Assembly: GCF_024748615.1 (NCBI RefSeq)
Contig: NZ_CP087168.1
Span: 2,108,001 to 2,172,000, forward strand
DNA: 64,000 nucleotides
Origin: Pseudomonas sp. B21-048
Lineage (GTDB): Bacteria > Pseudomonadota > Gammaproteobacteria > Pseudomonadales > Pseudomonadaceae
Direction: 5' to 3'
Under the pieces are notes generated by a model that did not search any database, was not told the origin of the DNA, and saw only the letters and a program-made list of their open reading frames with translations. Every line of letters begins with the position of its first letter. Position 1 is the first letter of the stretch. The translations under genes were made by a program, and so were the position numbers. Below, piece by piece: positions 52,546 to 62,175 of this stretch.

Positions 52546-53940
52546 TCAATAAATATCCTTGGAAAAGAGCGTAAAAGGCGTCTTGATCAAGATCTTGATA
52601 TCAAGCCACAACGACCAGTTGTTGATGTAGTTGAGATCGATCTCCACACGCTTTTGCATCTTGTCGAGGGTTTCGGTTTCGCCACGGCAGCCGCTGATCT
52701 GGGCCAGTCCGGTGATGCCCGGTTTGATTCGATGGCGGGCCATGTAGGCTTGAATCTTTCCGGTGTAGTAGTCGTTGTGGGCGATCGCATGGGGTCGTGG
52801 TCCCACTAGTGCCATATGGCCTTGCAGCACGTTGAAGAACTGCGGCAGTTCATCGATGGAGGTGCGGCGTATGAAGCGGCCGACCGCAGTGATGCGCGGG
52901 TCTTCACGGCCGGCCTGGCGGACCTGATGATCGTCGTGCAGGCGCATGGAGCGGAACTTCCATACCTTGATGACCTTGCCGTTCCAGCCATGCCGTTCTT
53001 GTTTGAAGATGATCGGCCCCGGGGAGGAAATTTTCACGGCGGCAGCGATCACCAGAAGCAGCGGGCTGAAGCCGATCAGCGCGAGGGCGGCGAGGCTTCT
53101 GTCCAGCAGGGTTTTGCTCAGTGCCGCTGTCGGGTAACTGGTCAGCGGGCTTTCATTGAGATGGATGGCGGGCAGGCCATCCAGTTCGCTGACGGAGTGA
53201 TTGAGCAGCGTCATGCTGCCCAAGTCGGGAACCCAGACTACATCAACATTCGAGTCGAGAAGGTCGATGTACAACGCTTCGACTTTTTTGGCGTCGCTCA
53301 AGGGCAATGCAATGTACAGCCGCCGGATATCGTGCATCTGGATCAGCTCGCGCAGTTCCTGCAACTGACCTACGATCCTGTGCGCATTGACGTTGGTAGA
53401 CAGCTCATTGGGTTTTGAGCTGATCAGGCCAACCAGCGGTGGAAACTCGGTTTTGGCCAGTTTGTCTGCCAGATTCACCGCCAGTTGGTCAGTACCGATA
53501 ATCAGCGTGTTGTTCTGGCTGTGCAATTGCCGATGGTAGTGCCTGGAAAAGCTGTGCAAAGGCAGGTACAGCAAAGCCTGCACGCAATAACCGGCCGAGG
53601 CCCAGACCAGGATGATTTCCCGAGAGAACAATTCGCTGGTCTTGCTGAGAAAGCCGATGCTGGTCAGTCCGGTCAGTGTCAGCAACCACCCCAGCAACAG
53701 ACGTCCCAGGCCACTGAGGTAGCCGTGCTGCTTGTGATAGACCAATAGCAGGGAATAGGAAGGGACCGAACCGAGGAAAGTAAGCACGGCAAGCACGCGA
53801 TAATGCGCTTCAATTTCTCCTGTCTGGTACAGCGCCAGAGCAAATAACAAGGTATTGACCGCCGTGATGGCAATTATCCATTGCCCCCAGAAGGTCAGTC
53901 CTTTGGATATGCTGTTTCGATTAATACGATTATGTACCAT
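52546..53940 (-). CDS. Undecaprenyl-phosphate sugar-1-phosphate transferase (WcaJ/PssY type)
   Basis: 464 residues. Four to five N-terminal helices and a CoA-binding-like middle (TLIIGTDQLAVNLADKLAKTEFPPLVGLI) precede the C-terminal transferase with KISSPGPIIFKQERHG, KVWKFRSMR, RRTSIDELPQFFNVLQGHMALVGPRP, and GITGLAQISGCRGET. It starts each repeat unit by putting a hexose-1-phosphate, usually glucose, on the lipid carrier. It is the only priming enzyme seen for the Wzx/Wzy locus but lies 6 kb beyond it on the other strand. Confidence 0.94.
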   Translation of the reverse strand: MVHNRINRNSISKGLTFWGQWIIAITAVNTLLFALALYQTGEIEAHYRVLAVLTFLGSVPSYSLLLVYHKQHGYLSGLGRLLLGWLLTLTGLTSIGFLSKTSELFSREIILVWASAGYCVQALLYLPLHSFSRHYHRQLHSQNNTLIIGTDQLAVNLADKLAKTEFPPLVGLISSKPNELSTNVNAHRIVGQLQELRELIQMHDIRRLYIALPLSDAKKVEALYIDLLDSNVDVVWVPDLGSMTLLNHSVSELDGLPAIHLNESPLTSYPTAALSKTLLDRSLAALALIGFSPLLLVIAAAVKISSPGPIIFKQERHGWNGKVIKVWKFRSMRLHDDHQVRQAGREDPRITAVGRFIRRTSIDELPQFFNVLQGHMALVGPRPHAIAHNDYYTGKIQAYMARHRIKPGITGLAQISGCRGETETLDKMQKRVEIDLNYINNWSLWLDIKILIKTPFTLFSKDIY

Positions 53941-54422
53941 CGCGGTGTCCTTCGGGCCTGCGCCACGTTGTGTATCAGTCGACGGTTAATAAATGGCAGC
54001 CACACACAAGGGCTGAATGAACGCGGTTCAGTCAGGTGCTATTTTTATTATTAGTGAGGAATAACGTTGGCTTATGGCTGGCCATTCTGGCTTTGTTTTC
54101 AAGTCAGCTGATACGGTTGTCTCAGTGTCTGGTTTTTATACTAGTACCTAAATCTTTGTGGGTGTCTGACGAATTATAACTGTCAGGCTTCTAGAGGGTT
54201 TGTTATAAAAAGTCGCGCTCTTTTATTAGGCAGATGTCACGCGATCCTCTATATAATTGCAGTATTCCGATAAATGCTTGACGTCTAAACGAGGCATGAG
54301 TGGAGACAGAACCATGGAATGATCTATGGCGCAAGTGGGCACGAAGGCAAGTTGTTAGATGAGGTGGGTGTATCGGTTATAGCGGGAAATCGCAGGTATT
54401 GTTATTGTTTTTGCGATTTCGC
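53941..54422. other. Upstream region of the priming transferase
   Basis: 482 bp, AT-rich, without a gene. It should carry the promoter of the priming transferase; no sure hexamers are named. The regulator at 54423 ends here on the same strand, so transcription may run through. Confidence 0.45.
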
Positions 54423-55091
54423 TCAGTAAGCGACTCTGATCCGTTGTGCCAGGCAATAGCCGCGGTTTCTAACGGAGCGTATCAGCCGTTCGCCATTGGC
54501 GGCGGTCTTAAACTTTTTCTGCAGCCGGCTCAGGCACATTTCCAGACCACTGTACTGTTCCGGGTCTTTATCAATGCGCAGTATAAGATCGTTTTTGCTG
54601 AGTACCCGTCGATCGCTGAGAATCAGTTGGGTGAGCATTAATGATTCGGTACCGGTCAATGGAACAGTGATCTCTTCTTTGACCAATGTTCGATCGTCAG
54701 CATTGAACCACCAGATATCAGGATTACCCTGAGACTCTTTAACCCGGCTGACTGCCGAGATAAACTCTTCGTCGGCCACCGGCTTCTTGAGAAAGCCATC
54801 CACACCAAAGTGCGAAAAGTGATGCAGTTCCGAAGGTTCAGAGTTGGGTGTTATGAGGATGATTTCCGCATCTTTTTGATTTTTACGAATGAAACTGACA
54901 TCGCTCAGCGATATATCCGCCTGGTCGAGCAGAATGTGCGTGAATTGATTCTTTCGGATGCGTTCGCTGCTGAGTTTACCTGACTCGATTTCACAAGATA
55001 AATGCAGGCGTTGTGCGAGCAGCGACTCTATTGCTTGTCGTGCCAGTTGGTCTCGGGTGAAAATCAGAAAGCTGTTATTCGACGTATTCAC
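54423..55091 (-). CDS. OmpR-like response-regulator protein, receiver partly degenerate
   Basis: 222 residues from a GTG with AAGGAA upstream. The N-terminal receiver-like fold keeps the phosphate-acceptor-like Asp (HILLDQAD), ILITP and the Lys of GFLKKP, but the usual acidic pair after strand 1 is TRD. The C-terminal winged helix includes TGTESLMLTQLILSDRRVLSKNDLI and RLIRSVRNRGYCLA. It binds DNA by family. It is the last of three same-strand genes (regulator - EAL - regulator) beside the priming transferase. Confidence 0.82.
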   Translation of the reverse strand: MNTSNNSFLIFTRDQLARQAIESLLAQRLHLSCEIESGKLSSERIRKNQFTHILLDQADISLSDVSFIRKNQKDAEIILITPNSEPSELHHFSHFGVDGFLKKPVADEEFISAVSRVKESQGNPDIWWFNADDRTLVKEEITVPLTGTESLMLTQLILSDRRVLSKNDLILRIDKDPEQYSGLEMCLSRLQKKFKTAANGERLIRSVRNRGYCLAQRIRVAY

Positions 55092-55131
55092 AATAAGGTT
55101 CCTTCCTAGTGTCTATTGCAGTTTTCAAAGC

Positions 55132-55875
55132 TTAAATAAGCTCGGTCGGCGAGTAATACCTTCCCTGGAAAAAGTCGAAAGGCATGCTGCGAGCCAGTGT
55201 GTGTAGTGCTTTGTACTCCACCCGGTCCGCCACGAACTTGATCTTGCTGTCATGGATCATGCCGCTCAGGCAGTCGTAGGATCGGTTGAAAAAGTCCTGG
55301 TTGTTTTCGACCATGATGTCGAAATTGGATTGGGTCAGGTCCACTTTTATGTAATCGAACAGCATAGGACTGATCAGTTTTTCCGCAGTGTTGTCACTTA
55401 AATCATAGCCTTCGAAAGCGATCTCGATTCCATTGTCTTTTAATAGATGGATGTGATTGATAATGGTTCTTTTTTCCTTCAGGTTGAGCGACAGGAGCAA
55501 ACTGCTATTAATGCTGGGGATTAGCTGTTGTTCATGCTTTTTGAGTGCCGTTTGCGCCTCGTTCATTTCCTTGATGAGCGTTTTATCCAATAAAGCAGAT
55601 GGATTCATGGTCACGAACAGTTTGTGGGGCGTCGGTATAGCCTTAATCTGTGCAAGGGCATTCAATTGGACCCGTGACAGAACTTCTCGATAAGTCGCCA
55701 AGGGGTGATCGGGGTGCAGTTGTTGGTATCCCTTGTTCAGCGGTGTGTCCTGTCTCATCGCCTTCGCATAAATGTCGCTGCCGAACAGTTCATCGTTTCG
55801 TTTGAGAATCGATTGCCTGAAAAATACAAGTGCGATGTTTTCTTGCTCCATGGCTTGCCTACTGGGCTCCATCAT
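55132..55875 (-). CDS. Catalytically degenerate EAL-domain protein
   Basis: 247 residues from ATG ATG with AAGGGA upstream. The fold is of the EAL type: a MNPSALLD strand in place of the usual VNLS, LFDYIKVDLT, VADRVEYKALHTLA and FDFFQGRYYSP. The EAL motif itself and the DDFGTG loop are missing (EGYDLS at the latter), so phosphodiesterase activity is not expected. It could bind c-di-GMP or a protein partner. It lies between two OmpR-like genes. Confidence 0.8.
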   Translation of the reverse strand: MMEPSRQAMEQENIALVFFRQSILKRNDELFGSDIYAKAMRQDTPLNKGYQQLHPDHPLATYREVLSRVQLNALAQIKAIPTPHKLFVTMNPSALLDKTLIKEMNEAQTALKKHEQQLIPSINSSLLLSLNLKEKRTIINHIHLLKDNGIEIAFEGYDLSDNTAEKLISPMLFDYIKVDLTQSNFDIMVENNQDFFNRSYDCLSGMIHDSKIKFVADRVEYKALHTLARSMPFDFFQGRYYSPTELI

Positions 55876-55885
55876 TTAAATCCCT

Positions 55886-56605
55886 TTAAGAATGAAAATT
55901 TGCGTGATTGATTGAAACGACGCCTCGAAGCAGTCGGTAGCCATAACCCCGAACACTGTGAATGATGTTAATGCCAAAGTGCTTTTTGATTTTATTTCGA
56001 AGCCGGCTTATGGACTTTTCCAGGACGCGTGAATCGTACAGCTTTATATTCAAGCCCATCGATTCAGCCATGCAGTCATGGTGCAGAATATTACCTTCTG
56101 CATTAATTAGCGCATCCAGCGCTTTCATTTCCTGGTAGGCCAGATCAAGTTTATATTCGGCGTTGTATAAGTGCAGGCATGTTGGGTCCAGGGTCAACTT
56201 GATACGCGTTAACCATTCAGGCGTTTCAAGCAGTTCTGATAGTAGCCTGGCTTTTTCATCCTGATCATTAGGTACCTGGATGCAATGATCGGCGCCAGCG
56301 CGATAGCATTCGGTTTTAATATGTGGGGAGCGATAATTGATTGCCATGATAATGGCCAGTTCTGTCGAAGTGGCGCGTATTTGTTTAATCAGTGCCAGGC
56401 AATCATTAAAAACAGAGGAACTTTCAATATCGATCAGTACGGTATCGGGCGTATCAACGCTTAAGGTGTGTGGGTCTTCTAATGTATAAACATTTGTAAT
56501 ATTTGGTAAAACAAATTGGAAAAGTTTTTCTGTCGGACGCCACGTACGTCCAATAGCGAGAATACCCCCTTGGCTATTTTCAATTTTGATATCATTACTC
56601 ATCAT
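55886..56605 (-). CDS. OmpR-like protein with pseudo-receiver
   Basis: 239 residues. The N-terminus GGILAIGRTWRPTEKLFQFV and DTVLIDIES have the receiver layout, but the acidic pair and the switch Lys (HCIQVPN) are lost. The C-terminal winged helix contains DLAYQEMKALDALINAEGNI and EKSISRLRNKIKKHFGINIIHSVRGYGYRLLRG. It is 10 bp before the EAL gene, so the three genes form one transcript. No histidine kinase is adjacent, which fits phosphate-independent control. Confidence 0.8.
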   Translation of the reverse strand: MMSNDIKIENSQGGILAIGRTWRPTEKLFQFVLPNITNVYTLEDPHTLSVDTPDTVLIDIESSSVFNDCLALIKQIRATSTELAIIMAINYRSPHIKTECYRAGADHCIQVPNDQDEKARLLSELLETPEWLTRIKLTLDPTCLHLYNAEYKLDLAYQEMKALDALINAEGNILHHDCMAESMGLNIKLYDSRVLEKSISRLRNKIKKHFGINIIHSVRGYGYRLLRGVVSINHANFHS

Positions 56606-57417
56606 GTAAATTACTCATATGTGCTGGCGTTGCAATCTTAATACACAAAATACTGAAATTATCTGACTTTTTATAACATTTCCCGCCGTCAACACACGCC
56701 ATTCCATCGCTGGTAGTTTTGAGCTGATTCAATGGAACCGGCAACTGCGCGGGCGTAAGCCATTTGTTTGAGGGAGGGTCGGCTTAGTTAGTGTGTCCTT
56801 TCGGTCGTACTTTAGGTTGACTTTTCTATAAGCAGTTCAATGCGGGCTTGCCGTCAACGAGGGCTATAGAATGAGGCATAAGTGATAGCGCTTGCGTATG
56901 AACTGGGCACGGGCTCGCATTTTTGCAAACTTGAAATTGATTTATAAGGATATTCCATGGTGTTCTATGATGATAGGGTGCGTGTTCGAGAGGCAAGCCG
57001 TACATTGATCGCCTCTTTTTGGGGCAAGGAGATTGGGCACTATATTAGTTGACTGATTCAGTATGATATTCGTAATATTTATGCCGAAAGCTGAATTTGT
57101 GGATGAGTTGTTATTCTGTTTGGTTATTGAATCAAAAATCAAAAAACTGATATTAAAGAGCCATTAATGAGCCATTAAAGAGCCAGTAGTTTTATGGACT
57201 AACTGGGGAGATGGCCAGTTGCTGATCCGTATTATCCATGCCACGTCAAATCGACTCGACCCATTTCGAAACTGACGCCCCTTGCCGGGTCCGCGACCTG
57301 TAGACGTGTAGGAATGATCTGGCCTGGCAGGCTTTGGGCGTAGGCGGTGAAGGCGGCGTGTATCGATCAACTCGTTCCGGACAGATGCATTTTCCACTGT
57401 CGAGGTGTCCGGGGAAA
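56606..57417. other. AT-rich gap with gene debris
   Basis: About 810 bp with no intact gene. On the minus strand a short piece ending at 57232 (AAFTAYAQSLPGQIIPTRLQ then MGRVDLTWHG) reads like the end of a real protein, which I cannot name. A small tandem GAGCCATTAA repeat lies near 57159-57180. The left part should hold the promoter of the three regulator genes. Confidence 0.4.
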
Positions 57418-57474
57418 TTAGACCACTGCAGCCTTGCGGTCGCCGTTGAAGATCAGGTAGGGATTGATTTTCAT
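57418..57474 (-). pseudogene. N-terminal stump of a PhnB-like VOC protein
   Basis: ATG at 57474 with GGGAG upstream opens MKINPYLIFNGDRKAAVV, then a stop. This is the start of PhnB-like glyoxalase-superfamily proteins (PYL-FNG--EAA). Nothing of the rest is found downstream. It is a deletion remnant. Confidence 0.6.
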
Positions 57475-57704
57475 GTGTTGCTCCCAGTCATGGAGTGAGC
57501 AAATCAGGGAGCTCGAATCCCGATGGGTATTGATTCCCCTGACAAAGCGCCAAACGTGGCGAGCAGTGGTATTTTCTAGGTGTTTTCTCAAGGCGCAGGC
57601 GAGGTTTATCGCCTTCCTCCGTAAAGAAAACCTAGCGTGGATGCGCATTCCACTTTTGAAAGCTGTCGTGTTTCTCTGATATCAGCCACCAGGTCCAATG
57701 CCCT

Positions 57705-59516
57705 ATGCCTGTTTTTACCCGTTTCGTCTCTCTGCTCGATCAGGCGAGGCAGGCCTTGTTGCTGGTCTGGGGAACGTCTCGTGGGCTGTTTCTGGGGCTG
57801 GTAGTGGCGACGCTGATTGCCGGTGTCCTGCCGGCGTTGGCGGCCTGGTTGGGACAGCGGATTGTCGACGCCGTGGTCACTGCCATGCAATTGCACGCCC
57901 AGCAGGGCATTGCGCCGTTGTGGCCGGTTGTGCGGTATGTGCTGTTTGAAGCGGGCGTGCTGGCGCTGTTGTCCGGGACGCAACGCGCACTGTCGGTTCA
58001 GCAATCGTTGTTGCGGGTGCAGTTGGGGCAGAAGGTCAACACGCTGATTCTGGAGAAGGCCCAGACGTTATCGTTGGTGCAATTCGAGAATTCCGAGTTC
58101 TACGACAAGCTGGTACGGGTGCGACGCGAAGCATCGACACGGCCGCTGGCGCTGGTAATGAAGTCGCTGGGGCTGATCCAGAACCTCATCGTGCTGATCA
58201 GCTTCGGCGTATTACTGGTGCATTTTTCGCCGTGGGCGCTGGTGTTGCTGGTCGTGGGGGCATTGCCGGTGTTCTTTGCCGAAGCGCACTTTTCCGGGGA
58301 TGCCTTTCGACTATTCACGCGCCGGGCACCGGAGAGTCGACAGCAGAATTACATCGAAACACTGCTTTCCCATGAGGGTTACATCAAAGAGGTAAAACTG
58401 TTCGGCTTCGCGCCGCTGCTGTTGCAACGTTATAGGGACACGTTTGCTCGTCTTTACGCCGAAGACCGGCGCCTGACGCTGCGTCGCGACGGCTGGGGTT
58501 TTGTGCTGGGGCTGCTGGGTACTGCTGCGTTTTATCTGGCCTATGCCTGGGTCGTGGTCGATAGCGTTCACGGCAACATCAGCCTGGGGCAGATGACCAT
58601 GTACCTGGTGCTGTTCAAGCAGGGGCAGGCCGCCGTGAGCAGCAGCCTGAGCGCGATCAGCGGTCTCTACGAAGATGGCCTTTACCTGTCGAGCCTCCAT
58701 GAATATTTGGCCGAGCCGGTTATTGCCGATAGCGGAACGTTGACCGTTGGCGCGGTGCCCGACGATGGTTTGCGTTTCGAGAACGTCGGTTTCCGTTATC
58801 CGGGGGCGAGCTGCCCCGCTTTGCAAGGAATCGATCTGCACCTGCTGCCCGGGCACAGCGTTGCGCTGGTGGGAGAAAACGGTTCGGGCAAAACCACGCT
58901 GATCAAGTTGCTGACTCGGCTGTATTGCCCCGATCAGGGTCGTATTTTACTGGACGGCAGCGATTTGCAGTCTTGGGACGAAGAGGCGCTGAGACGGCGC
59001 ATCGGGGTGATTTTCCAGGATTACATTCGCTATCAGTTCTCTGTGGGCGAGAACATTGGCGTGGGCGATACCCTGGCGTTCAACGATGAAGTGCGTTGGC
59101 AGCAAGCGGCCGCCGAGGGTATGGCTGCGCCCTTCATCGAGCGTCTGGATCGCGGTTACGCCACGCAACTGGGTCGGTGGTTTGCCGGTGGACAGGAGCT
59201 GTCCGGTGGGCAATGGCAAAAGGTCGCCTTGTCTCGCGCCTACATGCGCCGCGACGCCGATATCCTGATCCTGGATGAGCCGACTTCGGCCCTGGACCCG
59301 GCGGCGGAAGCGGCGGTGTTCGAGCATTTCAGTCAACACACCGAAGGCCGCATGACATTGCTGATTTCTCACCGGTTTTCCAGCGTGCGCAATGCCGACC
59401 ACATCATCGTGCTCGACCAGGGGGTGATCCTTGAGCGAGGTGATCACGACAGCCTGGTCGCGGCAGGTGGGCGCTATGCACAGTTATTTAACGTGCAGGC
59501 CCGTGGTTATCGTTAG
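57705..59516 (+). CDS. ABC exporter, fused membrane and ATPase domains
   Basis: 603 residues. The N-terminal half has about six helices. The ATPase half has Walker A VALVGENGSGKTTLIKLL, Q-loop GVIFQDY, signature LSGGQWQKVALSRAYMR, Walker B ILILDEPTSALDP and the H-loop ISHRFSS. It is of the half-transporter type that works as a homodimer, of the kind used for lipids, peptides or drugs. The substrate is not evident and no partner gene is adjacent. A terminator follows. Confidence 0.92.
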   Translation: MPVFTRFVSLLDQARQALLLVWGTSRGLFLGLVVATLIAGVLPALAAWLGQRIVDAVVTAMQLHAQQGIAPLWPVVRYVLFEAGVLALLSGTQRALSVQQSLLRVQLGQKVNTLILEKAQTLSLVQFENSEFYDKLVRVRREASTRPLALVMKSLGLIQNLIVLISFGVLLVHFSPWALVLLVVGALPVFFAEAHFSGDAFRLFTRRAPESRQQNYIETLLSHEGYIKEVKLFGFAPLLLQRYRDTFARLYAEDRRLTLRRDGWGFVLGLLGTAAFYLAYAWVVVDSVHGNISLGQMTMYLVLFKQGQAAVSSSLSAISGLYEDGLYLSSLHEYLAEPVIADSGTLTVGAVPDDGLRFENVGFRYPGASCPALQGIDLHLLPGHSVALVGENGSGKTTLIKLLTRLYCPDQGRILLDGSDLQSWDEEALRRRIGVIFQDYIRYQFSVGENIGVGDTLAFNDEVRWQQAAAEGMAAPFIERLDRGYATQLGRWFAGGQELSGGQWQKVALSRAYMRRDADILILDEPTSALDPAAEAAVFEHFSQHTEGRMTLLISHRFSSVRNADHIIVLDQGVILERGDHDSLVAAGGRYAQLFNVQARGYR

Positions 59517-59543
59517 CGCCTCAATTCCCACAGGGGATTTGTG

Positions 59544-59564
59544 CCGGCCAGCGGGCCGTTTTTT
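59544..59564 (+). terminator. Terminator of the ABC exporter gene
   Basis: CGGCC and GGCCG form a stem around a four-base loop and are followed by TTTTTT. It starts 28 bp after the stop codon. Confidence 0.75.
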
Positions 59565-59586
59565 GTGCCTGGTGATACGGACTAAT

Positions 59587-59614
59587 GTGGCGAGGGGACA
59601 AGCCCCCTCGCCAC
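59587..59614. repeat. REP-like palindrome
   Basis: GTGGCGAGGGG and CCCCCTCGCCAC face each other around a short loop. Such hairpins with GGCGAGGG arms are a common repetitive extragenic type in the P. fluorescens group. It lies between convergent genes. Confidence 0.85.
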
Positions 59615-59627
59615 AAGGTGTGGCGCT

Positions 59628-60350
59628 TCACGGCATTTGCGGCAATTCTTGCGGCCGCAAATCAAACACCAGCACCTCGGCATCCACGCCATTGCTCAAC
59701 GTCAGTACCTGTTCTTCGCGAACTCGCACACCATCGCCTTCCTGCAATGGCATGCCGTTCAACTCGACACTGCCGTGCGCGACATGCACGTAGGCATAGC
59801 GATTGGCAGACAGTTCCAGCGTGGCGCTTTCCGGGCCGTCGATCAGGCCGGCATATACCCGCGCATCCTGCCGGACTTTCAGCGAACCGTTGGCCCCGTC
59901 AGGGGAGATGATCAACTGTAACCGTCCACGTTTTTTCTGCGTGCTGAAGTGCTCTTGCTGGTAGCGCGGTTTGGCGCCGCTAACCTCCGGCACGATCCAG
60001 ATTTGCAGGAAGTGCACCGGGCGTGTCGATGAGTGATTGTATTCACTGTGCGCGACACCGCTGCCGGCACTCATCAATTGCACGTCACCGGGGCGGATCA
60101 CCGAACCGGTGCCCAAGGTGTCCTTGTGTTCCAGCGCGCCTTCGAGCACATAGGAGAAAATCTCCATGTCGCGGTGCGGGTGCTGGCCAAAGCCTTTACC
60201 GGCGGCCACGCGGTCGTCGTTGATCACCAGAAGATCAGAAAAACCCTGCTCACGCGGGTTGCGGTAATTGGCGAAGGAGAAGGTATGGAACGACTTCAAC
60301 CAACCGTGATTGGCCGCGCCGCGATCCGAAGCTTTACGAAGGGTCAGCAT
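59628..60350 (-). CDS. Pirin family protein (YhhW-like)
   Basis: 240 residues with two cupin domains. The metal site is intact: GFGQHPHRDMEIFSYVLEG for two histidines and GSGVAHSEYN for the third with Glu. YhhW and bacterial pirins can act as quercetin 2,3-dioxygenases and as redox-linked proteins; the natural substrate is unknown. It is transcribed alone, opposite to the GlxA-type regulator. Confidence 0.92.
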   Translation of the reverse strand: MLTLRKASDRGAANHGWLKSFHTFSFANYRNPREQGFSDLLVINDDRVAAGKGFGQHPHRDMEIFSYVLEGALEHKDTLGTGSVIRPGDVQLMSAGSGVAHSEYNHSSTRPVHFLQIWIVPEVSGAKPRYQQEHFSTQKKRGRLQLIISPDGANGSLKVRQDARVYAGLIDGPESATLELSANRYAYVHVAHGSVELNGMPLQEGDGVRVREEQVLTLSNGVDAEVLVFDLRPQELPQMP

Positions 60351-60564
60351 GATGAAATTTCCTGTCAGGACGGGAATTCGTCCGAAAGAGGAGAAGGTTA
60401 ATGTTTACCGTTGAGTGCAATAAGTAGGTGGAAATTGAAATACTGTCTCTCTCAGGTTGACAGTTTTGCGCGCGAGTTCACGTATCCTTGTTGTTACATT
60501 TGGCCATAATGCTCAGTGCTGAGCCTATGTTCCCTCTTCCCCTGATATCAGTGATGTCCAATCC

Positions 60565-61515
60565 ATGAAAACCGTGGCAATGGTGCTGTTCCCCGACTTT
60601 CTTCTGCTCGACATGGCCGGTCCCATGGAGGTGTTTTCCATCGCCAATCGTTATCTGCAAGCGGGCGACCATTACGAGTTGTTGACCATCGGCACCGAGC
60701 ATGGCGCATTGCGCGCCTCAAACGGCGTCAACGTTCAGGCCGATCTGCATATTGATCAGGCAAACGGGCGCTATGACGTGTTGCTGGTGCCGGGCGGGCC
60801 GGGAGCCTACAACGAAAAACATCCGTCGCTGCTCGGCTGGCTTCAGGGCGCCGTCACCCGGGCGAACCGTTATGGCTCGATTTGCACCGGCGCGTTCGTG
60901 CTCGGGCATGCCGGGTTATTGGACGGCTATCGCGTGACCACTCACTGGCATTACACCGAACGCCTGATCAAAGGCTTTCCCAAGGCCACTGTCGAGACCG
61001 ATCAGATTTACGTGCAGGACCGCAATCTCATCACCTCCGGCGGTGTTACCGCAGGCATCGACCTGGCGTTGGCGGTGGTTGCCCAGGACCATGGCAAAAA
61101 AGTCGCCCAGGACGTCGCCAAAGTGTTGCTGGTGGTGATGAAACGCCAGGGTGGGCAAGCGCAGTTCAGTCCGTTGACGGCGGCAGTGGCCCCCCATGAA
61201 ACACCGATCACCCGGGTGCAGAACCATGTGCTCGAACACCTCGATGAAGCCTTCAGCATCGAACGCATGGCCAGCCTGGTGAACATGAGTGCGCGGCACT
61301 TCGCCAGGGTTTTCACCCGGGAAGTGAACATGACGCCGATGGAATTTCTGCAAAGTGCGCGCATCGACCGCGCCAGGAACCTGCTGGAAACCGGTGACCT
61401 GCCGCTCAAGACCGTGGCCTATAAAAGTGGCTTTGGCAGCGTGCGGCACATGCGTTTTCTGTTCAGTGAAAAGCTCGGTCTGACCCCCACCCAGTACCGC
61501 GAACAGTTCAGCTAG
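60565..61515 (+). CDS. GlxA family AraC-type regulator
   Basis: 316 residues. The N-terminal DJ-1/PfpI-like domain (VAMVLFPDFLLLDMAGPMEVFSIAN to ICTGAFVLGHAGLLDG, with a Cys in the nucleophile place) is followed by the double helix-turn-helix (FSIERMASLVNMSARHFARVF and PLKTVAYKSGFGSVRHMRFLF). Such regulators often govern amine or amino-acid use. It is divergent from the pirin gene, which may be its target. Confidence 0.92.
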   Translation: MKTVAMVLFPDFLLLDMAGPMEVFSIANRYLQAGDHYELLTIGTEHGALRASNGVNVQADLHIDQANGRYDVLLVPGGPGAYNEKHPSLLGWLQGAVTRANRYGSICTGAFVLGHAGLLDGYRVTTHWHYTERLIKGFPKATVETDQIYVQDRNLITSGGVTAGIDLALAVVAQDHGKKVAQDVAKVLLVVMKRQGGQAQFSPLTAAVAPHETPITRVQNHVLEHLDEAFSIERMASLVNMSARHFARVFTREVNMTPMEFLQSARIDRARNLLETGDLPLKTVAYKSGFGSVRHMRFLFSEKLGLTPTQYREQFS

Positions 61516-61962
61516 CGCTTCCTCGTCCGTTGCGCGCATCGTGATGGCCGTGACGCTCCTCCCACGGCCGTTGTACCGCCACCCATGCCTGCCAAGATAC
61601 CCGTGAACTCTTTGTTATGGAGCAGCGGGAGCCTGGATGGAGGGAGGCATGGATGTCGCACGTGGTATCCGGGGATGCTCCTCAGGTTCTTTCGGCAGCG
61701 CAATGCAGCCTCGAGCAACTGTCGGCGGCGCACAGCGGCTGATGCATTCCCCTCAATCTCATCGCCTCGTATTTATTGGGCGCGGCGCTGGCGCAGGGGT
61801 AACCGAGTCTGTGGGAGCACTGTTGAAAACTAACAACGTTTAACTCGTCCTGCGCCCGGTCTACGCTCAAAAATCCAATTCTTCAAGTACCACCGAAGGC
61901 ACACTCCTTCCTGCAACAAAAAGCGTACCGCAAAAAGGATGAACATTTCTGGAGGCGCCGGA
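61516..61962. other. Gap without a gene
   Basis: 447 bp between the regulator and the flavodoxin remnant. No protein-like frame, RNA or repeat is recognised. Confidence 0.5.
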
Positions 61963-62140
61963 ATGAGCAACGTGGTGGTGGTCTATCACAGCGGCTACGG
62001 GCACACCTGAGTCATGGCCGAAGCCGTGGGGCAGGGTGTGGAGCGACCTTGCACCACCGCCCGAAGATCGCCGCACTGCCGCGCATTTGGGCGAACGCGT
62101 GGCACGCCTGGCCGAACGAATGGCCCGCACCTCTTATTAA
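61963..62140 (+). pseudogene. Flavodoxin/WrbA-type quinone reductase remnant
   Basis: ATG at 61963 with GGAGG upstream opens MSNVVVVYHSGYGHT, the FMN-binding start of the WrbA-like family. A TGA replaces the next codon, after which VMAEAVGQGVE continues. The middle is deleted, and the last part in a shifted frame, AAHLGERVARLAERMARTSY, is the natural C-terminus, ending at TAA 62138-62140. The gene is dead. Confidence 0.8.
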
Positions 62141-62175
62141 CCGCCGCAAAAAAACCTGCATGAGGAAACATCACG

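Noticed and set aside
54240..54420. Possible small RNA before the regulator genes
   Set aside because: No terminator or promoter pair could be identified.
56942..57142. 66-codon minus-strand frame
   Set aside because: AT-rich, Asn/Ile-rich low-complexity product without start context.
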